Source of the DNA: Celoporthe dispersa
Lineage: Eukaryota > Ascomycota > Sordariomycetes > Diaporthales > Cryphonectriaceae
DNA: 64,000 nt
NCBI GenBank assembly: GCA_016584495.1
Contig: WAID01000001.1
Coordinates: 682,001 to 746,000, forward strand
Direction of reading: 5' to 3'
Shown: positions 34,189 through 47,480 of the stretch, in pieces
How the letters are laid out: each line of letters starts with the position of its first letter
How positions within the stretch are numbered: position 1 is the first letter of the stretch
Notes under the pieces: model-generated
Database searches by the model: none
What the model was told of the DNA's origin: nothing
What the model saw: the letters and a program-made list of their open reading frames with translations, nothing else
Program-made: the position numbers and the translations under genes

Positions 34189-36168
34189 ATGGACGCCAGC
34201 ACCGCACCACCCACGACCCCAGAACCCGAAGACGACAACCACGCAGCCCCAGACGAGAGAATAACACTATCAAAGACCCCCACGGTCCACAGCACGGCGA
34301 GGGTCGAGGTGGTCGGCGGCAAGCTCGTGTTCCGGCCGACATGGCACTTCCGGCTGGCCTTCCTGGCGCTCTCCACGCTCTGCCTGGCCATCGCCTTCGA
34401 CGCGACCACGCTGCCCGTGGCCCTGCCGACCGTCAGTACGGACCTGGGCGGCACGGCGCTGCAGGCATTCTGGTCGGGGACGAGCTTCCTGCTGGCGTCG
34501 ACGTCGCTACAGCCGACGGTGGCTTCTCTCAGTAACATCTTTGGCCGGAAATATGTAAGTCTCACCGTTTCTTTTTTTTCTCTCCCCCTCTCTTCTTTTT
34601 TTTCTCTTTTCTTCCTTCACTCAAAACCTTGACTTTTGTTGCTGATCTCCTACAACCAAACTCCCTCATGGCTCAGCTCATCTACATGTCCTCGGCATTC
34701 TTCCTCGCCGGCTGCATCATCGGCGGCCTGGCGGGAGACTTCACCGTCCTCATCGCGGGCCGGACCATCCAGGGCATCGGCGGAGGCGGCATCATCAACC
34801 TCACCGAGATGATCATCGCCGATCTGGTGCCGCTGCAGTTCCGAGGAGAGTGGATGGCGCTGGTCTCGATCGCGTGGGCCCTGGGGACCGTGTTTGGTCC
34901 CCTGATAGGAGCCGGCTTCACGCAGGACGTGACGTGGCGCTGGATCTTTGTAAGCCTGCTCCCCTCGATCCTCATCAAGATGGTTTATTGAATGGGATAG
35001 TATGTCAACCTGCCCATCATCGCCGCCGGCGTGGCCCTCGTCTACTTCTTCCTCAACCAGAGCCCGATCCCGGGCGGCGTGGCCCAGAAGCTCAAGCGTT
35101 TCGACTGGATCGGAAGCCTCTGGTTCGTGACCAGCTCGACCGTGTTCCTCTTCGGCCTCACGGCGGGCGGCACAATGTACGCCTGGAGGTCGGCAGCCGT
35201 CCTGGTGCCTCTCCTCCTGGGGCCGCTCTCGCTGGTCGGGTTTGCCTGGTACGAGGCCCGCGTCGCCACGGAGCCCATCATCAAGAAGGACATCTTCGGC
35301 AACTGGGACATGCTGGTCTCGTACGTCATGACGGTCATACACGGCATGATCGCGTGGTCGCTCCTCTACTTCATAAGTGCGCACCAAAAAAAAAAAAAAA
35401 CATTGTGACCAGATGTTTATGATAATCCACTAACAAGCTTATTTGTTTCTTTCTTCCCCTACGATAGTCCTCTACTACTAAAGTGTAAAGCTCTACACCC
35501 CCCTGATCTCAGGCGTGGCAAGCCTCCCCGAATCCGTCTGCGTAGCCCCCGGCGCTGCCCTCGTCGGCCTCATCGCCGCCCGGACAGGCCACTACCGCTG
35601 GTCCCTCTGGTCCGGCTGGGCCCTGACGACCCTGGGCGCAGGCATCCTCGTCCTCCCGACCCCCGAGACCACCACGGCGCAGTGGATCTTCCTCAACATC
35701 CCCATCAGCCTGGGCGTGGGCATGCTTTTTCCCTCCATGGGCCTCTCCATGCAGGCCGCCTGCGCACCGGCCCTCAACGCCGACGCCATCGCCTTCTTCA
35801 CCTTCTCGCGGAACCTGGGCCAGGCCATCGGCGTGGCCGCCAGCGGCGTCCTCTTCCAGAATGCCTTTAGCCGGCAGCTGCTGGGCCTGCCTGCCTGGCG
35901 TGCCGAGGCGGACGTGCTGAGCCGGGATGCCACGGCCGTGGTGGGTATCGTCAAGGCGATGGCGCCTGGGCCGGAGAGGAGGGAGCTGATTGGGGCGTAC
36001 AGCGGTGGGATTCGGGATGTCTGGATCTTCCTGACTGCGCTGGCGGGGGTCTGTCTGCTGTTGAGTTTTACTGTCAAGGGGTACAGTCTGGAGCAGGAGC
36101 ATGTCACGGCGCAGGGCTACAAGGAGAGGGAGAAGGAGGAAGAAGAGAAGGACGGCGGAGGATGTTGA
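34189..36168 (+). pseudogene. DHA2-type (14-TM) MFS drug/toxin-efflux transporter with an in-frame stop
   Basis: Four exons (34189-34554, 34677-34949, 35001-35376, 35468-36168) sum to 572 codons. A disordered N-tail of about 50 residues precedes membrane helices. Motif A-like SNIFGRK follows TM2, and the antiporter motif C region reads GPLIGAGFTQDVTWRWIF. Exon 4 starts in phase with ILYY, then TAA at 35479-35481, then SVKLYTPLISGVASLP. Homologues in this position usually read YYQ, so one base change (C to T in a Gln codon) explains the stop. No alternative donor or acceptor that I can find bypasses it. The downstream frame is open for another 229 codons. Without readthrough the product would be truncated after roughly TM9-10. 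It could be a nonsense allele, a recent pseudogene or a base-call error. Confidence 0.75.
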
Positions 36169-38520
36169 GAGCGGTGAGGTGGCAGTTCATGGTGGAAAAG
36201 AGTGGTTTGTATCTGGTTACATGCATCTTTCTCCCCTCTCTCTTTTCTTTTTCTTTTCTTTCGTCGTTCTCTCGAATCTGCCTTTTATTTATTCATTTAT
36301 TCATTACTTCCTAGATTAAACAGAAATATAGAGATAATTAGATATATAGACGCACATCAACAATGACACCAGCACATAGACGTTGCCACTCGCACCCAGC
36401 CTGACCAGTCAACGTGTCGGCAGAGTACATCCAAGCTCTCACACACACCAGACCAGAGAGAGCAGCCCTCCTCTCCCTTCCTCCTCTCGTTCCACGGGGA
36501 CACGGCACGAGACGTAAATCTCAGTGCAACATCGACCGGCTGGACAGACCCGCAGCATTCACGAGGATCGGCCCTCCGAAGAGTTGCAAAGGACTAGTGA
36601 GACGCTCGTAACTGCTTGTCAGCATGGGAAGTCCGAAGGAAGGAAAGAAAAGGTACCAAAATACTAGTTATTCCTTCACCCTCTCCCGATTGGACCCTTC
36701 ATCATCCAATAAGGCCACAGAGCAGCACACACACCAGCAGGCACGGTCACCCGCCCTGCCGCGTCTATTATAAAACAAGAAGAGAAAAAGAAGACAACCA
36801 GCCCAAAATGGGACCACCCCTGCCGCCACATACACACGTGGCATACACACAGGCCCCCTTGCTCGTTTTCCGCCTCTTGACCCTTTTCTGTACTAAAGAA
36901 GGGACACGAAAATGCGCCACAGTGAACGAAAGAGAACAAGAAGAAGAAAAAAGTGAGACAGGCAGCGAGGCGGCACGAGGGAAAGGCTGGGCGTGGGGTT
37001 CAAGTTTCTGGGGTTACACCGCAGCTTGCTACTGTATGCATGCACAGCAGTGGCGGCGCCGAGAGAGAAAAGGGAAAGAAATTAAAGAGAGAGAGAGAGA
37101 GAGAGAGAAAAGAAGAGGGTTTCTTGTTCGGGCTTTCACTGGGTTGATTCTGTGGATTCATCAGGGGGTGCCACGTTTTTTTTCCCCTTCAGTTTGTCTT
37201 TTGCTTTTCTTGCCGCGGATGGCTGGTCTTGTCTTGTCTTGGATATGGGGTGTGTGTGTGTGTGTGTGTGTGGATGTGTGTGTGGATGTGAGATGTCGTG
37301 CAGATGATGATGTGCATGCATATCCTACAGTCCATCCAAGGTGGAGCCTCGTGGTGGGAAATATGCAGGTCTCAAGCACCTCTTTTTTTTCTTCTTCTTC
37401 TTCTTTTCGTCGTCCTGTTCCTCTGCATCAAGTCCCACCTGGGGAGTAACATCAGGTGCATGTATGCATGCACGCATGTGACTGTGGTCCCCCGTCCAAA
37501 CCTCGTGCGGTTGCAATCTTCCGACTAGTTCCCCCCCTTATCCCGTTCAGCACGGAGGGGAGGGGGGCGGGAGCGAGAATGTATAACGTGACAGCCCCCT
37601 CCGACGTTGATGGAGGTCCCCGAGGCCTCAGCTCCAGCAGACCTCAGCCTTGATTTTTACGTGATTATTGGTTCCACAGTAAGGCTGCTGGCTGGCTGGT
37701 GCTTATTTTTTTTCCCTCCCCTTCCACCGGACCGCCTCTTCTGCCTTGAATATTCCCGACCCGGCTTTCCCTTTTTTTTCTCCCCCCTTCTTTTTTTTTC
37801 CTTTTTGAGAGGGGGGCGGGGGAAAAGCCGGTATCTAGAACGTCATCGTAATGGTGGCTGTGTGGGCTGTGTTGGTCTCGTTCCCGGTCCTGGTCTTCTT
37901 TCTTTTCTTGGTTCTCTGTGGCGGCGCCTGGTCTCAGGATAGTCATGTAATATTCAACCTCCCAACATCTTCACCGCTGTTGTGCACCCACACACACACA
38001 CAAACCATGAAAGTGCCACTTTCGAGGCAAGATCTCGGAGAGGGTTCGTGGCTGGTGTTGTTGATGTTGTGGTTACTGCTGCTGTTTGCTCGATATGAGT
38101 TTTGGTTGGCCCTGGTTGGAATTTTAGGGTGATCGGAATCAAAAGCAAACAGTGAAAGGGGTGCCTCAGTAAGTAGAAGGCTGTATGTACATGTGTGTAA
38201 TCTTGTCTGTATATGTGAAAATTCATCATGAAGCTCTATACTGAAGTATGAGGCACGTCGTGAGGGAAGGCCCTGGATATATGGTTCTAGGCTGGCGTAA
38301 TAATAGCTTTTGCGAGGTCCAAAGCAGAGTGAGGCTGCCCATATCGCAACCATGTTCATTTTTTTTTTGGGGGGGGGGCGGTGTAAGTGAGTGTGAGTGA
38401 GTGAGTGAGTGAGTGAGTGAGTGAGTGTGTGTGTATGAGAGAGAGAGAAAGGTGTCGTAAATCGTCGTCCAGGTCGACCATTACCACCACCACCATCACC
38501 ACCACCAGCAGCCCTCCTCC
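36169..38520. other. Intergenic region rich in simple sequence
   Basis: About 2.3 kb with no supported gene. It contains GA (37083-37108), GT (37248-37280) and TGAG (38387-38425) repeats and several T- and G-runs. The minus-strand gene that follows probably has its 3' UTR here. Confidence 0.5.
38387..38425. repeat. (TGAG)n tetranucleotide repeat
   Basis: About nine consecutive GTGA/TGAG units, continuing into a GT/GA-rich run to about 38450, just downstream of a minus-strand gene's stop codon at 38521-38523. Confidence 0.9.
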
Positions 38521-39108
38521 TCATCGCAACCCAAAAGCCAGGCCAACCGCAAACCCAGCAACTATCAAGATCACAAGCACCACCAGGATCACCCGCTTCC
38601 ACCGCCTCCACCAGGACCTATTTCTCCTCCCGGCACCCTCGTCAAGCCCCTTCTCGATATCCCCCCAGCCCACGCTCCCCTTGTCCAGGTCCATCGCCCC
38701 GCTACTGCTGCTCCCACTCCCACCATAGCCCGCAGTACTCTCCCGCGCCGTATTGCCCGCCGTGCTGCTCCCTTCGCCCCCGGGCTCCCCTTCTCCTTCC
38801 TCCTCCTCCTCCCCCTCCTCCAGCCCGGCAGAACAGCAGACGGGAACCGTCGAGGGCCCAGGGCAGCACAGCGACGACCTCGCCGACCGCGCACTCCTCA
38901 CGGAATACACGCTCGTCCTGCTGGCGGGTCTTGGGCTGGGCGCCACCACCAGCCCGACCCGGTCGTAGGCGGTGATGTAGTCCTCGCCGTACTGGTAGAA
39001 GCTGGAGGAGGCGGAGGAGCGGGGCCGTTGCTGGCGGCGGAGGGAGCCTGCGGTAGCGCGGGATAGGCCGGTGAAGATGCTGTCGGCGTCTTCGCGGATC
39101 GGGGGCAT
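38521..39108 (-). CDS. Small predicted tail-anchored membrane protein of unknown function
   Basis: From the ATG at 39108 the frame runs 195 residues. I chose this start because upstream sequence is CA/CCA-rich and has acceptor-like TCCACAG and CCTCAG sites, as in a spliced leader. The same frame is open to 39672. The N-terminal half is Ser/Arg-rich and disordered (MPPIREDADSIFTGLSRATAG...), with YQYGEDYITAYDRVGLVV as the most structured segment. Two short Cys pairs (SLCCPGP, PVCCSAG) and an acidic Glu run follow. The C-terminus is RRWKR and then one hydrophobic segment VILVVLVILIVAGFAVGLAFGLR at the very end. A single C-terminal helix after basic residues fits a tail anchor with a cytosolic N-terminus. 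I know no family for it. Confidence 0.6.
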   Translation of the reverse strand: MPPIREDADSIFTGLSRATAGSLRRQQRPRSSASSSFYQYGEDYITAYDRVGLVVAPSPRPASRTSVYSVRSARSARSSLCCPGPSTVPVCCSAGLEEGEEEEEGEGEPGGEGSSTAGNTARESTAGYGGSGSSSSGAMDLDKGSVGWGDIEKGLDEGAGRRNRSWWRRWKRVILVVLVILIVAGFAVGLAFGLR

Positions 39109-42100
39109 GCGGGAGATGGTGCTTTGGAGCGAGGTGTGGCGGCTGTGGATGGTTGCTGCCGAGGGGCGGGTGGGAGTGATGTTGGTGGTGGTGGTGGTGG
39201 TGGTGGTTGGCTGAGGAGCGTCGGTGAGGGTGGGAGAGAGAGGCCTGGCTGTGGAGGGAATGTGGCGGAGAGTGGTGAGGCCTGGGGAGAGGAGGATGGG
39301 GACGAGGTATGTTGTTGTTGTTGTTGTTGTTGTTCTGGTGTGGGTGAAGCCGACAAGGTTGGTGACATGTTGCCTGTTGGCTCGCATGCTGACGAGGACG
39401 AGACTGGTCTCGAGTGTGGTGAAGGAGGCCGGGCCGACGACGACGATGTTCCGGCATCTCGCCCACAGCAGACGTCTCCCGTTGCTCGTCCATCTGCGTG
39501 CGCGCGTGTGCGTGTGGGTGGGTGTGTAATATCTCAACAAGAGATTTTGTTCGTCTCGACAACAACGACAACGAATGCTAGCCGTGAACGTCCGAGATGA
39601 AGAAGTGTATCCAAGCTGTCTTTTCTTTTCCTTCTTCCTTCCCCACCCAAGGAGGAGTTCAGGCAGTGACACAGAGAAAAGAAAGAAGAAGAGAGAGAGA
39701 GCGAGACACAGAAAACTCTATACCGATGACCCAATGACCCGGGCAGACACTCCCCACAACACAAGGCTGGATGGATAAATAATGGGGGAGGGGGGGGGGA
39801 CACCAAGCACCAACGAATGACAAGCTAGCCTCGAGGGAGTTTGTCCCGGATGCGGACTCTCGGGGTCGTCGATCTCGTCGTCGAGCCTCGACTAGCTCGG
39901 GGATCTTTTTCTTTCTTTCTCTCTCTCCCCCTCTTCCTCTTCCGTGGATCTACTAGAAAAAAACAAAAAAAGACTACCTACCAAAAGATCAGTTCCCACA
40001 CGACTTGCCGCTAAAGAGAAAGAAAAGCTGCGGGGGATAAACTCACTCGCTAAGACCGACGATCTCTTGCCAAGGTATCAAGGACACGAGGTGGGAAGAC
40101 CCATAAAATATACAGAGCTGAAGTTTCGAGAATAGTGGTCCTCCTCACTGGCGTGCTCAGGCAGGCAGGCGTAAGTGTGAGGATTAATAAAAAATAAAAA
40201 AGAATGAAAATCCCCTGAGAAACTTGGGGAGAGGGGGGAGGGAAAGAGTCAAGTAATAGCAGTTAAACAAAAAAAAAGAAGAGGGAGAGAGAGAAAAGAT
40301 CCCTCTTCCTCCTCTTCTTCCCCTCCTCCACGGTTGTTAGGTTTCCCAGTTTGTTCCCGGCGATCCTCGAGGGAACCCGCCCAGCCCGAACAAAGAAAGA
40401 AAACCACCACACACACCACGACGACCAAGGCAGGGTAGGCAATGTCTCAGCCTCGACGGTCCGAGCAGTGGAACCTCCCAACGGCTCGGTGGTGTGTGTC
40501 TGTGTCTCTGCTGCGCGTGTCGTTTCGTCTTCAGCACAAAGAACGCGGGAATGGTCGCTAGCCTGCCGTGCACACCACCACCACCTCGACAAGCTGTGTA
40601 ATAACTTTTGCGGGACGGAGGGGGGAGGGGTAAGATGTCTCACAACACACGTACACACATAGAGAGAGAGAGAGAAAAGGAGGAGATGTTCAGGGAGGCA
40701 AAAGTAGGATCATTTTGGGGGGGAGAAGGATGGCATTGGGTTCACCCGCGCCATGTGGTCATCGTCGCCCCTCTCGGCAGCCCCACGAGGAGACGAGAGG
40801 GCACGGCGGAAACGAGCCGCGTTATTATGTACAGCTCGCCTTTTTTTTCTTCTTTTTGGGAAGTATAAACCCGAGCTGAGACGGATGACGAGTAGGAGAG
40901 AGAGACACACACACGCACAGAGCCTTGACCATCAGCCAGGTAGACAAAAAAAAAGGCGTGATCCCCAGAACAGGATAGTATGATGATCCGCTACATGGTC
41001 TAGGCAATGGGGCCCAGCCTCTCTGGCAGCAGATCCAAGGGCGGAGAGGGGCACACAACATATGAGGATTTACATGAGTGGCTGGATGGAGCGGAGATGA
41101 GAGGAACAAGAGAACGGACAGAAGAGAGAGAGAGAGAGAGAGCCAGAAAGAGAGAGACACAAGGGAAGAGTAGACTATAGTAGCCAGCACGCATGACGAC
41201 GACGATGATGATGTGCACTGCAGCAGTGCAGAGTCAGCAGGCAAGTATGTACAGGTAGCACCATGACGGGAGGAGGTAGCACAGGCAGAGAGAGCACTGC
41301 TACTACATGCAGTGTTTTCTCCTGACGCCCTTCTCTGCAGCCCCGTGAACAAAAAGTCACCTCTGGCTAGCAAGAGAGAAAAGTTCCCGCTTCCCCACTT
41401 GGGTTGATCGTCGAGAGATACGAGGCTGACGTGTTCTCGCGTGTGAGGCAGAGCACCTTTAGTGTTGTAGGGTGCTGAGGATTGAGGGGAAGACAAGAGA
41501 GAAGGAGAGAGGGAAAAAAACCAAACCACACAAACCAAGACCAACCAAGCAAGGGATCCGACTCGAGAAATGCCAGAGCTCCTGACGATCTCCCGTTTGC
41601 GTACTTTACACATCTAGTTTAGTTTTCTTTATTTTAGTTTAGCTCAGTTAGTACATCAGGCCAAGGCCTTGGGGGTGAGCTCACCTGTATCCTCTCTCTC
41701 TCTCTCTCTTTCTCTCTCCTCCTTCCTTCGTGTCTCTTTCTTATTCACCGCCGTAGGTACCGCAGTAATAGTACTTCCCCACCCTTACTGCCCAGCTGCC
41801 CAAGAATTTCCCTCCCCGACCCGGCCAAGTAAGGTTTGGCGTCTGACCCCTTCCGGCCCTGTCCCCCTTCTTCTCCCAGCTGAAAAGCCTCATCCCATCT
41901 GCAGCAGCAGGAGGAAGGAAAGGAAAGAAAGAAAAGAAAAAAAAGAGGGGAGCTCGGACCGGGATCCATATTAAATAAACATACTACACGTGTTACGGAG
42001 CTGAAGGGCCGCGGCAGTGGCTTGCCGGCGCGCCCCGAAAAAGGGTGCCTGGCTGGCTCTCTGCTCTGCTGGGGGCGTCTTGACACTATCGAAAATTCTC

Positions 42101-44132
42101 CTTGCACAGCTCCTCCGCCCTAAGAGGGGGCCCCTCCTCGGCGTGGATTGTATCCGGGGGCGCGGCAAGAGTCTGGGGTGGCCCTTTTTCTTCTAGAATG
42201 TGTGACCCACACCCGAGCTAGACCTTACCTTTCCAACCGAATGAACTCTCGGGCGGGGAGAGAGGGAGAGAGCTCTCTTGGTTCTGTCGCAAGCTGTGTT
42301 TTTTATTATTATTATTATTATTATTTTTCATGGCTCGAATCCTAGACGAATGAGAGGATATTGTTTGGTGGTGGCGGTGGTACGATCAGCGCATATGCAA
42401 GTCTCAGGAAAGGCCGCGTCTAGGAAATAATGATAATAATTCTTTTTTAAAAGATAAATCCAAGAACTGAATGGGCCATGCTGACAACCCCTCTCCTCCC
42501 GCGTTCCGTCCCTTCTGCCGCGCGCTCGCCCTCCCTGCCCGTCGGAAGCAAGGGGAACCGAAAGACAGATGATCCCATAAAACAAGAAATTCCTGCGTTT
42601 GCCTCCATCATCATGCACAAGAAAAGAAAAAAAAAAAGGCGGCTCGGGAGGAAGAGAGAGAGAGAAGCGGAGTCCGTCAGCCGCAGATCCCCCCTCCCGT
42701 CATCGAGAGGCCAAAAGACGAACGAACCCTATTTTTTTTATTTAAATTATTCTTTCTTTCTTCCCTTGCATGCTTCGTTCAGCTCCACCCCCTTCCCTGC
42801 AGCGGAGAGAACCAGGCCATATTCCTCGTCTGGTGGTGGTGTGTATTGTATGCGTTGGCACAAAAAAAAAAAAATAGGGACGAGAACTAGACCTTTCAGC
42901 TGGCTGTGGGTTCCGGGCGTCTGGATTTCCATCCCTCCCCTTCCCCCCTCTTTTTTTTTTTCTTTCTCTCTCTCGATCAGACCGAGGCTTGCTCGCCACG
43001 TTTAAGAAGAAGAGAACAAAAGACTGCTGAAGACGAAGGATGGATGATGATGATGCCGAGTTTAGTCTCTTTTCCCTTCTTTCTTCTCATTTCTTTTCTT
43101 GTCATGGTATATGGCCTTGAGGGCGGCAAGCGGTCAGTGCGAAACCTTGCGGGTCCGTCTCCGTTCTGGAATGTAAACCTCGTGGCATGTCTAGACTAAT
43201 AGACAAGATCCACCACACACACTCTCTCTACATAGTACATGGTAGCTTTCTCTGTGTCCCACCCCCTTCTTCTCTCCCCAGGCACGGAGCTATCTTATTA
43301 GAGACGGGTGCAAAGAAACAATTAGGCTGCGTGCATTCATCATGTGTATAGTACATTACATTCATTCATCCAAGATGCAGCGAGGGTCTTCTTCTCATCC
43401 ACACATCTCATCCACCCAACCCAGATATACTTATTTTGTTGTGTTTTTCTTTTCTTTTTCTTTTTGTGTTTCCCAATCCATGCATGCCATTAAAGGAGAG
43501 AAAGAAAAGAAAAAAGCCACCCTGTCTTGCCTAGGTGGATGCTGGAAACGCTGATTAGTGTCGCGCAGGAGACTTCCCCCGTGTCCATCCATCCCAGGAC
43601 CAAATCTATCCATCCTTTGCCTCTCTCCCCAAGTCAACCACCATATCCCCTGATTACCCAAATGCATGCATGCGTACGTACCATCATAGAAAGGAGAAGA
43701 AAAAACAAAATCCCAGTAGCTCTCTAGATGCTTTCATCATGCTGGATGAGAGTAGAAAGAGAAAAGAAAAAAAAAGGGGGGGAGGACGAAAGAATTAGCG
43801 GAGCATCCAGACCGATCGCCCAGCGTTGGGCGAGCCGTGTTCTATCCACTTTTTTTTTCCTTCCCCTCTCCATCGTAAGAAGAAGGGAAAAAAAGCCCGC
43901 TCACTTCCGGTGCCTTCAAGTTCATAGAAAGAAGGCTGGGCCTATTCCAAACTCTAAATGCCAATTCGCACTCGGTCCGAGGGGGAGGGAAGAAAGGCAA
44001 ATATACCAGCCCACAATCCGTGCGCCTGCCTCTCTCTTTCCCTTTCTCTCTCTCTCTTTCTTCTGTGACCCGTCCGGCCACGTGCAGGATCCTCTCGTCC
44101 ATGACCAGATCAAGCCCCACCCAAATCATCTC
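39109..44132. other. Long intergenic region dominated by purine/pyrimidine tracts
   Basis: About 5 kb, including the probable spliced leader of the tail-anchored gene (39109-39700, with (GGT)n at 39184-39207 and (TTG)n at 39309-39332). GA runs (41127-41152), CT runs (41690-41717) and (TTA)n (42303-42326) occur, along with many 8-12 base homopolymers. I found no coding frame with the G/C-ending bias seen in the genes and no defensible RNA gene. Confidence 0.5.
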
Positions 44133-46313
44133 TCAGGGCCCGTGCAGCTTCTCCCGCAGGTAGACCACGGCGGCATACCCGGCACAGCAGACCGTGCTCA
44201 TGTTGTGGCTACACCAGGGACACTTGACGCACGTGGTCACCTGCCCGGACACGCCAAGCCTCTTATCCTTGACGATGTCGTCGGGTCGCGCCATGGCCTC
44301 GTATACCCGCGACGGCATGTCCTGGTAGAACTTGCAGTGGCAGCACTCGACCAGCATCTTGGCGATGGGCCGGTCGAGGAGGCTGTTACTGTTGCTGTCC
44401 TTGGTCTTGTTGTGGCTGCTGCTGACCACCGCCGCCGCCGCCGCCGCCGCCACCTCCTGGTGGTGTTGGAGCGGCGAGGGCGAGGGCACCATGGGTACGG
44501 GCGGCGGTGCCACAGCAGCAGCCGTAGCCATCTTGGGCCCGGATAGTGTAAACACCCGAGGGCCCGAGAGGAGCGAGGACGAGGAGGAGGGCGAGGACGA
44601 CGAGGTGGTGGCGGCGGCGGTGCTGGTCGCGGGGGGCAGCGAGAGGTTGCTGCTGCCCGCCTTGGACGAGGGCGCGGCCCTGCGGGCTTCCTGCAGGTAG
44701 GCGGACGAGGCCCTGGAGGACGGCTGCCGGGGGACGAGTCCGGGCTGTCGGCCCGCGTGTGGAGCGACGACAGGGACCGCCTGTCGAGGTCGTCGTGGAG
44801 GATCAGCCGCTGCTGGCCTGCGTGGTGGTGATGATGGTGGGCAGGGCGCACGGCGGGCGCGGGCTGGTGGTGCGGCAGGCTCGCCAGCAGGGACGAGCTG
44901 GACACCCTGGACGCGAAGTCCTGGCCGTGCTGGGGAGGGTTCCTGGGGCCCGCCGCCGGGGCCTGTCTCACCTCGATCTCTACCTTGTGCACGGTCACCT
45001 TTGTCCCGCCCGCGGGGTCGCCCTGCTGGTCAAGCGACAGCGGTGTCACGTCCCCGTTGGGCGGCTGCAGGGACGGGCCGCCGGTGGCGATGGCGGAGCT
45101 CAGGTCCCTGAAGGACCTCTTGACGTCGATGCTCGTGAGCGCGCTCGTGAAGGACAGCTGGTCCGGGTCCGGCTGCCTCCTGCTCGGCACCCACAGCTCA
45201 TCCGTCAGGAACTGCTGCTGGCCGGGCGCCATGCCTCCCGGGAAGAAGTCGTCCTGCTGGCTGACGCTCGGTATGTCGACATTGATCCGCGGCGACCCCG
45301 TGTCTGTGTTCCGCGCGAGGGCGCTGCTGCCCTGCAGCGACGCCCTCCCCGGGTCCTCGAAGCGGATGGTCTGGTTGTCCTTGGAGGAGCTCTGCGGCCT
45401 CGAGGTGTCGGGCGTCGTCACGGGCGAGGGCGGCTGAGACTCGGAGTCGGGGTGGGAGGATGAGGACGAGGCACCCGAGCCCTTTGGATCCGCCTCCTGG
45501 CTCTCCTTGGCCGCTGTTCCACCAGCCGTGCCCTGGCTGCTCTGCGCGGCACCAGGCAGAGGAACCTCCGCCTCGGCGGCGGCGGCGGCGCCACCACTAC
45601 CACCACCACCACCACCCACAAGCGTGTCCAGCGTGGCAGACCGGGCGCGCTGGACAGGTGCGGGGTCAGGCGCCGTGAACGATGAGCCCGACGACCTGAA
45701 GCCCGTCTTGATGGCATCCCTTAGCTTCTTCTTGCCCGCCTTGCGCGGGGAGGAGCAGCAGCAGCCGCCGCCGCCGCCAGCTTTGGGCTCATCTTGGCCT
45801 TCATGGACGCCGAGAGGCTCGCGGGCGGTGACAGCGGGCTGTCGGCAGGCGGCGAGAAGGGCCGCTCCAGGAAGCCAAAGTTGTCCTCGGCGAGCGCGGG
45901 GCTGCGGTCGGGCGAGAACGAGCCGTCGCGGGCCGACTCTGGCGGCACGGCGATCATGGAGGTGGTGCGGCTCCTCCGCTGGTTCTTCCACGACACGGGC
46001 GGGAGGCTGAGCTTCCCCCTCCTCCCCTCCTTGCGCGCGGCGTACCGCTCGTGGCTGTCGTAGCTCGACCCCCTGGCGTGGGTGGGGGCGGCGCCGTCCG
46101 CTTTTCTCCCCCCTGTCCTGCGAGATCGAGAAGAAGGTCTGCACCGTCCGGACCGACTCCTGCGACTCGTTCCTCTTGACCACGAGGCCCAGCTCGTCCC
46201 TCGGGTCCTTGTCCTTGTCCCTGGAGGACCCGAACAGCTTCCCCGCCGCCGAGATGATGCCGCTGCTCAGGGACCCACGCCGTGGCCTGGAGCTGTTGCC
46301 CGGCTGTTGTTGC

Positions 46314-46351
<38 letters not shown>

Positions 46352-47447
46352 TTTTAAGAAGGGCGTTTTGGTGGACGTGGGAGGGTACGACACGGCGGGT
46401 GCCGTCTCTCGCTTCCTGGACATGTCTGTGGTGGTGGTGGTCGTCGTCCTGGATGTCGGCGTTGTTGGGCTCGGCAGCACCTCGGACGCAGGTCGTTCCG
46501 CAGGAGACGCCCTGGCGTTCAGCAGCCTCTTCATGGCGGCCTCCCGCTCCCGCTCTAGGCGCACGCCGCCGATGAAAGCTGGGCTCCTCACGACCGTCTC
46601 GACAGACTCGACGCCGCTCGGCTGGGATGACTGCGCCCGCGGCAGCGGTGGCGGCAGGGGGTTCTTCTCGGCCTGTGCGCCGTCGACCTGGCCTGGCTGT
46701 GGCTGCTGCGGCTGCTGCTGCGGGCTGCTGCTCTCCAGGACCTGTCGGGCCGGCTGGGTGCTCAGCACGGAGTCGGACATGGCTCGGGAGCCGAGTGGCA
46801 TCGGGGGCCTGCTGCTGCTGCTGCTGCTGTTCTCCATGGCTGCTGGTGGTGGCTGCTTCGACAGCCTCCTCCTCTTGTCCTCGGCGGGCTTCCTCTTCTT
46901 CCTGCTGAACTCGTCCCAGGTCGGCGAGTGACATATGGACGAGCCGTCGGACTGGTCACCGTCGTCTGCCGCGAACGACACCACCTTCAGGTGCGAGGGC
47001 TCATGGGCGGCCGTCGTGGCTGCCGCCCTCACCACAGAGGGCAGTCCGTCCCGGTCCGGCCTCCTGGGTGCCGCGTCCTTCTTGTCCTTGTCCCTGTCCT
47101 TCTTCTCTCTGGCCTCTGCGGGTCTGGCGGGCCTCCTGTCCTGCGAGGAGCTGCTGCTGCGCGGGGCGGGCGACGACTGCCGCGTGTCGATGGTGAGCGG
47201 CGGCAGGGTGTAGCTTCTCGAGGCCGGGGCCACGCGATCGTCCTGTTGTTGTTGTCGCGGCACGGAGGACTCTCGGCGGCGGTGCAGCAGGCCTGGCCTA
47301 GAGCTAGAGGAGGAGGACGAGTTGGACGCAGGGGACACGCCACGGCGGCCGGGCATATTCGCGGCCGCAGCAGGAGATTGCTGCTGTAACCTTTCCATCT
47401 GCACACGCGGGCCCATAAACCATCAGATACCTGTGTGTACTCGCACC

Positions 47448-47480
<33 letters not shown>

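Noticed and set aside
29455..36168. APH-like kinase, EasG-like reductase and MFS transporter as a secondary-metabolite cluster
   Set aside because: No backbone enzyme (PKS, NRPS, terpene or prenyltransferase) is present, so the cluster cannot be claimed.
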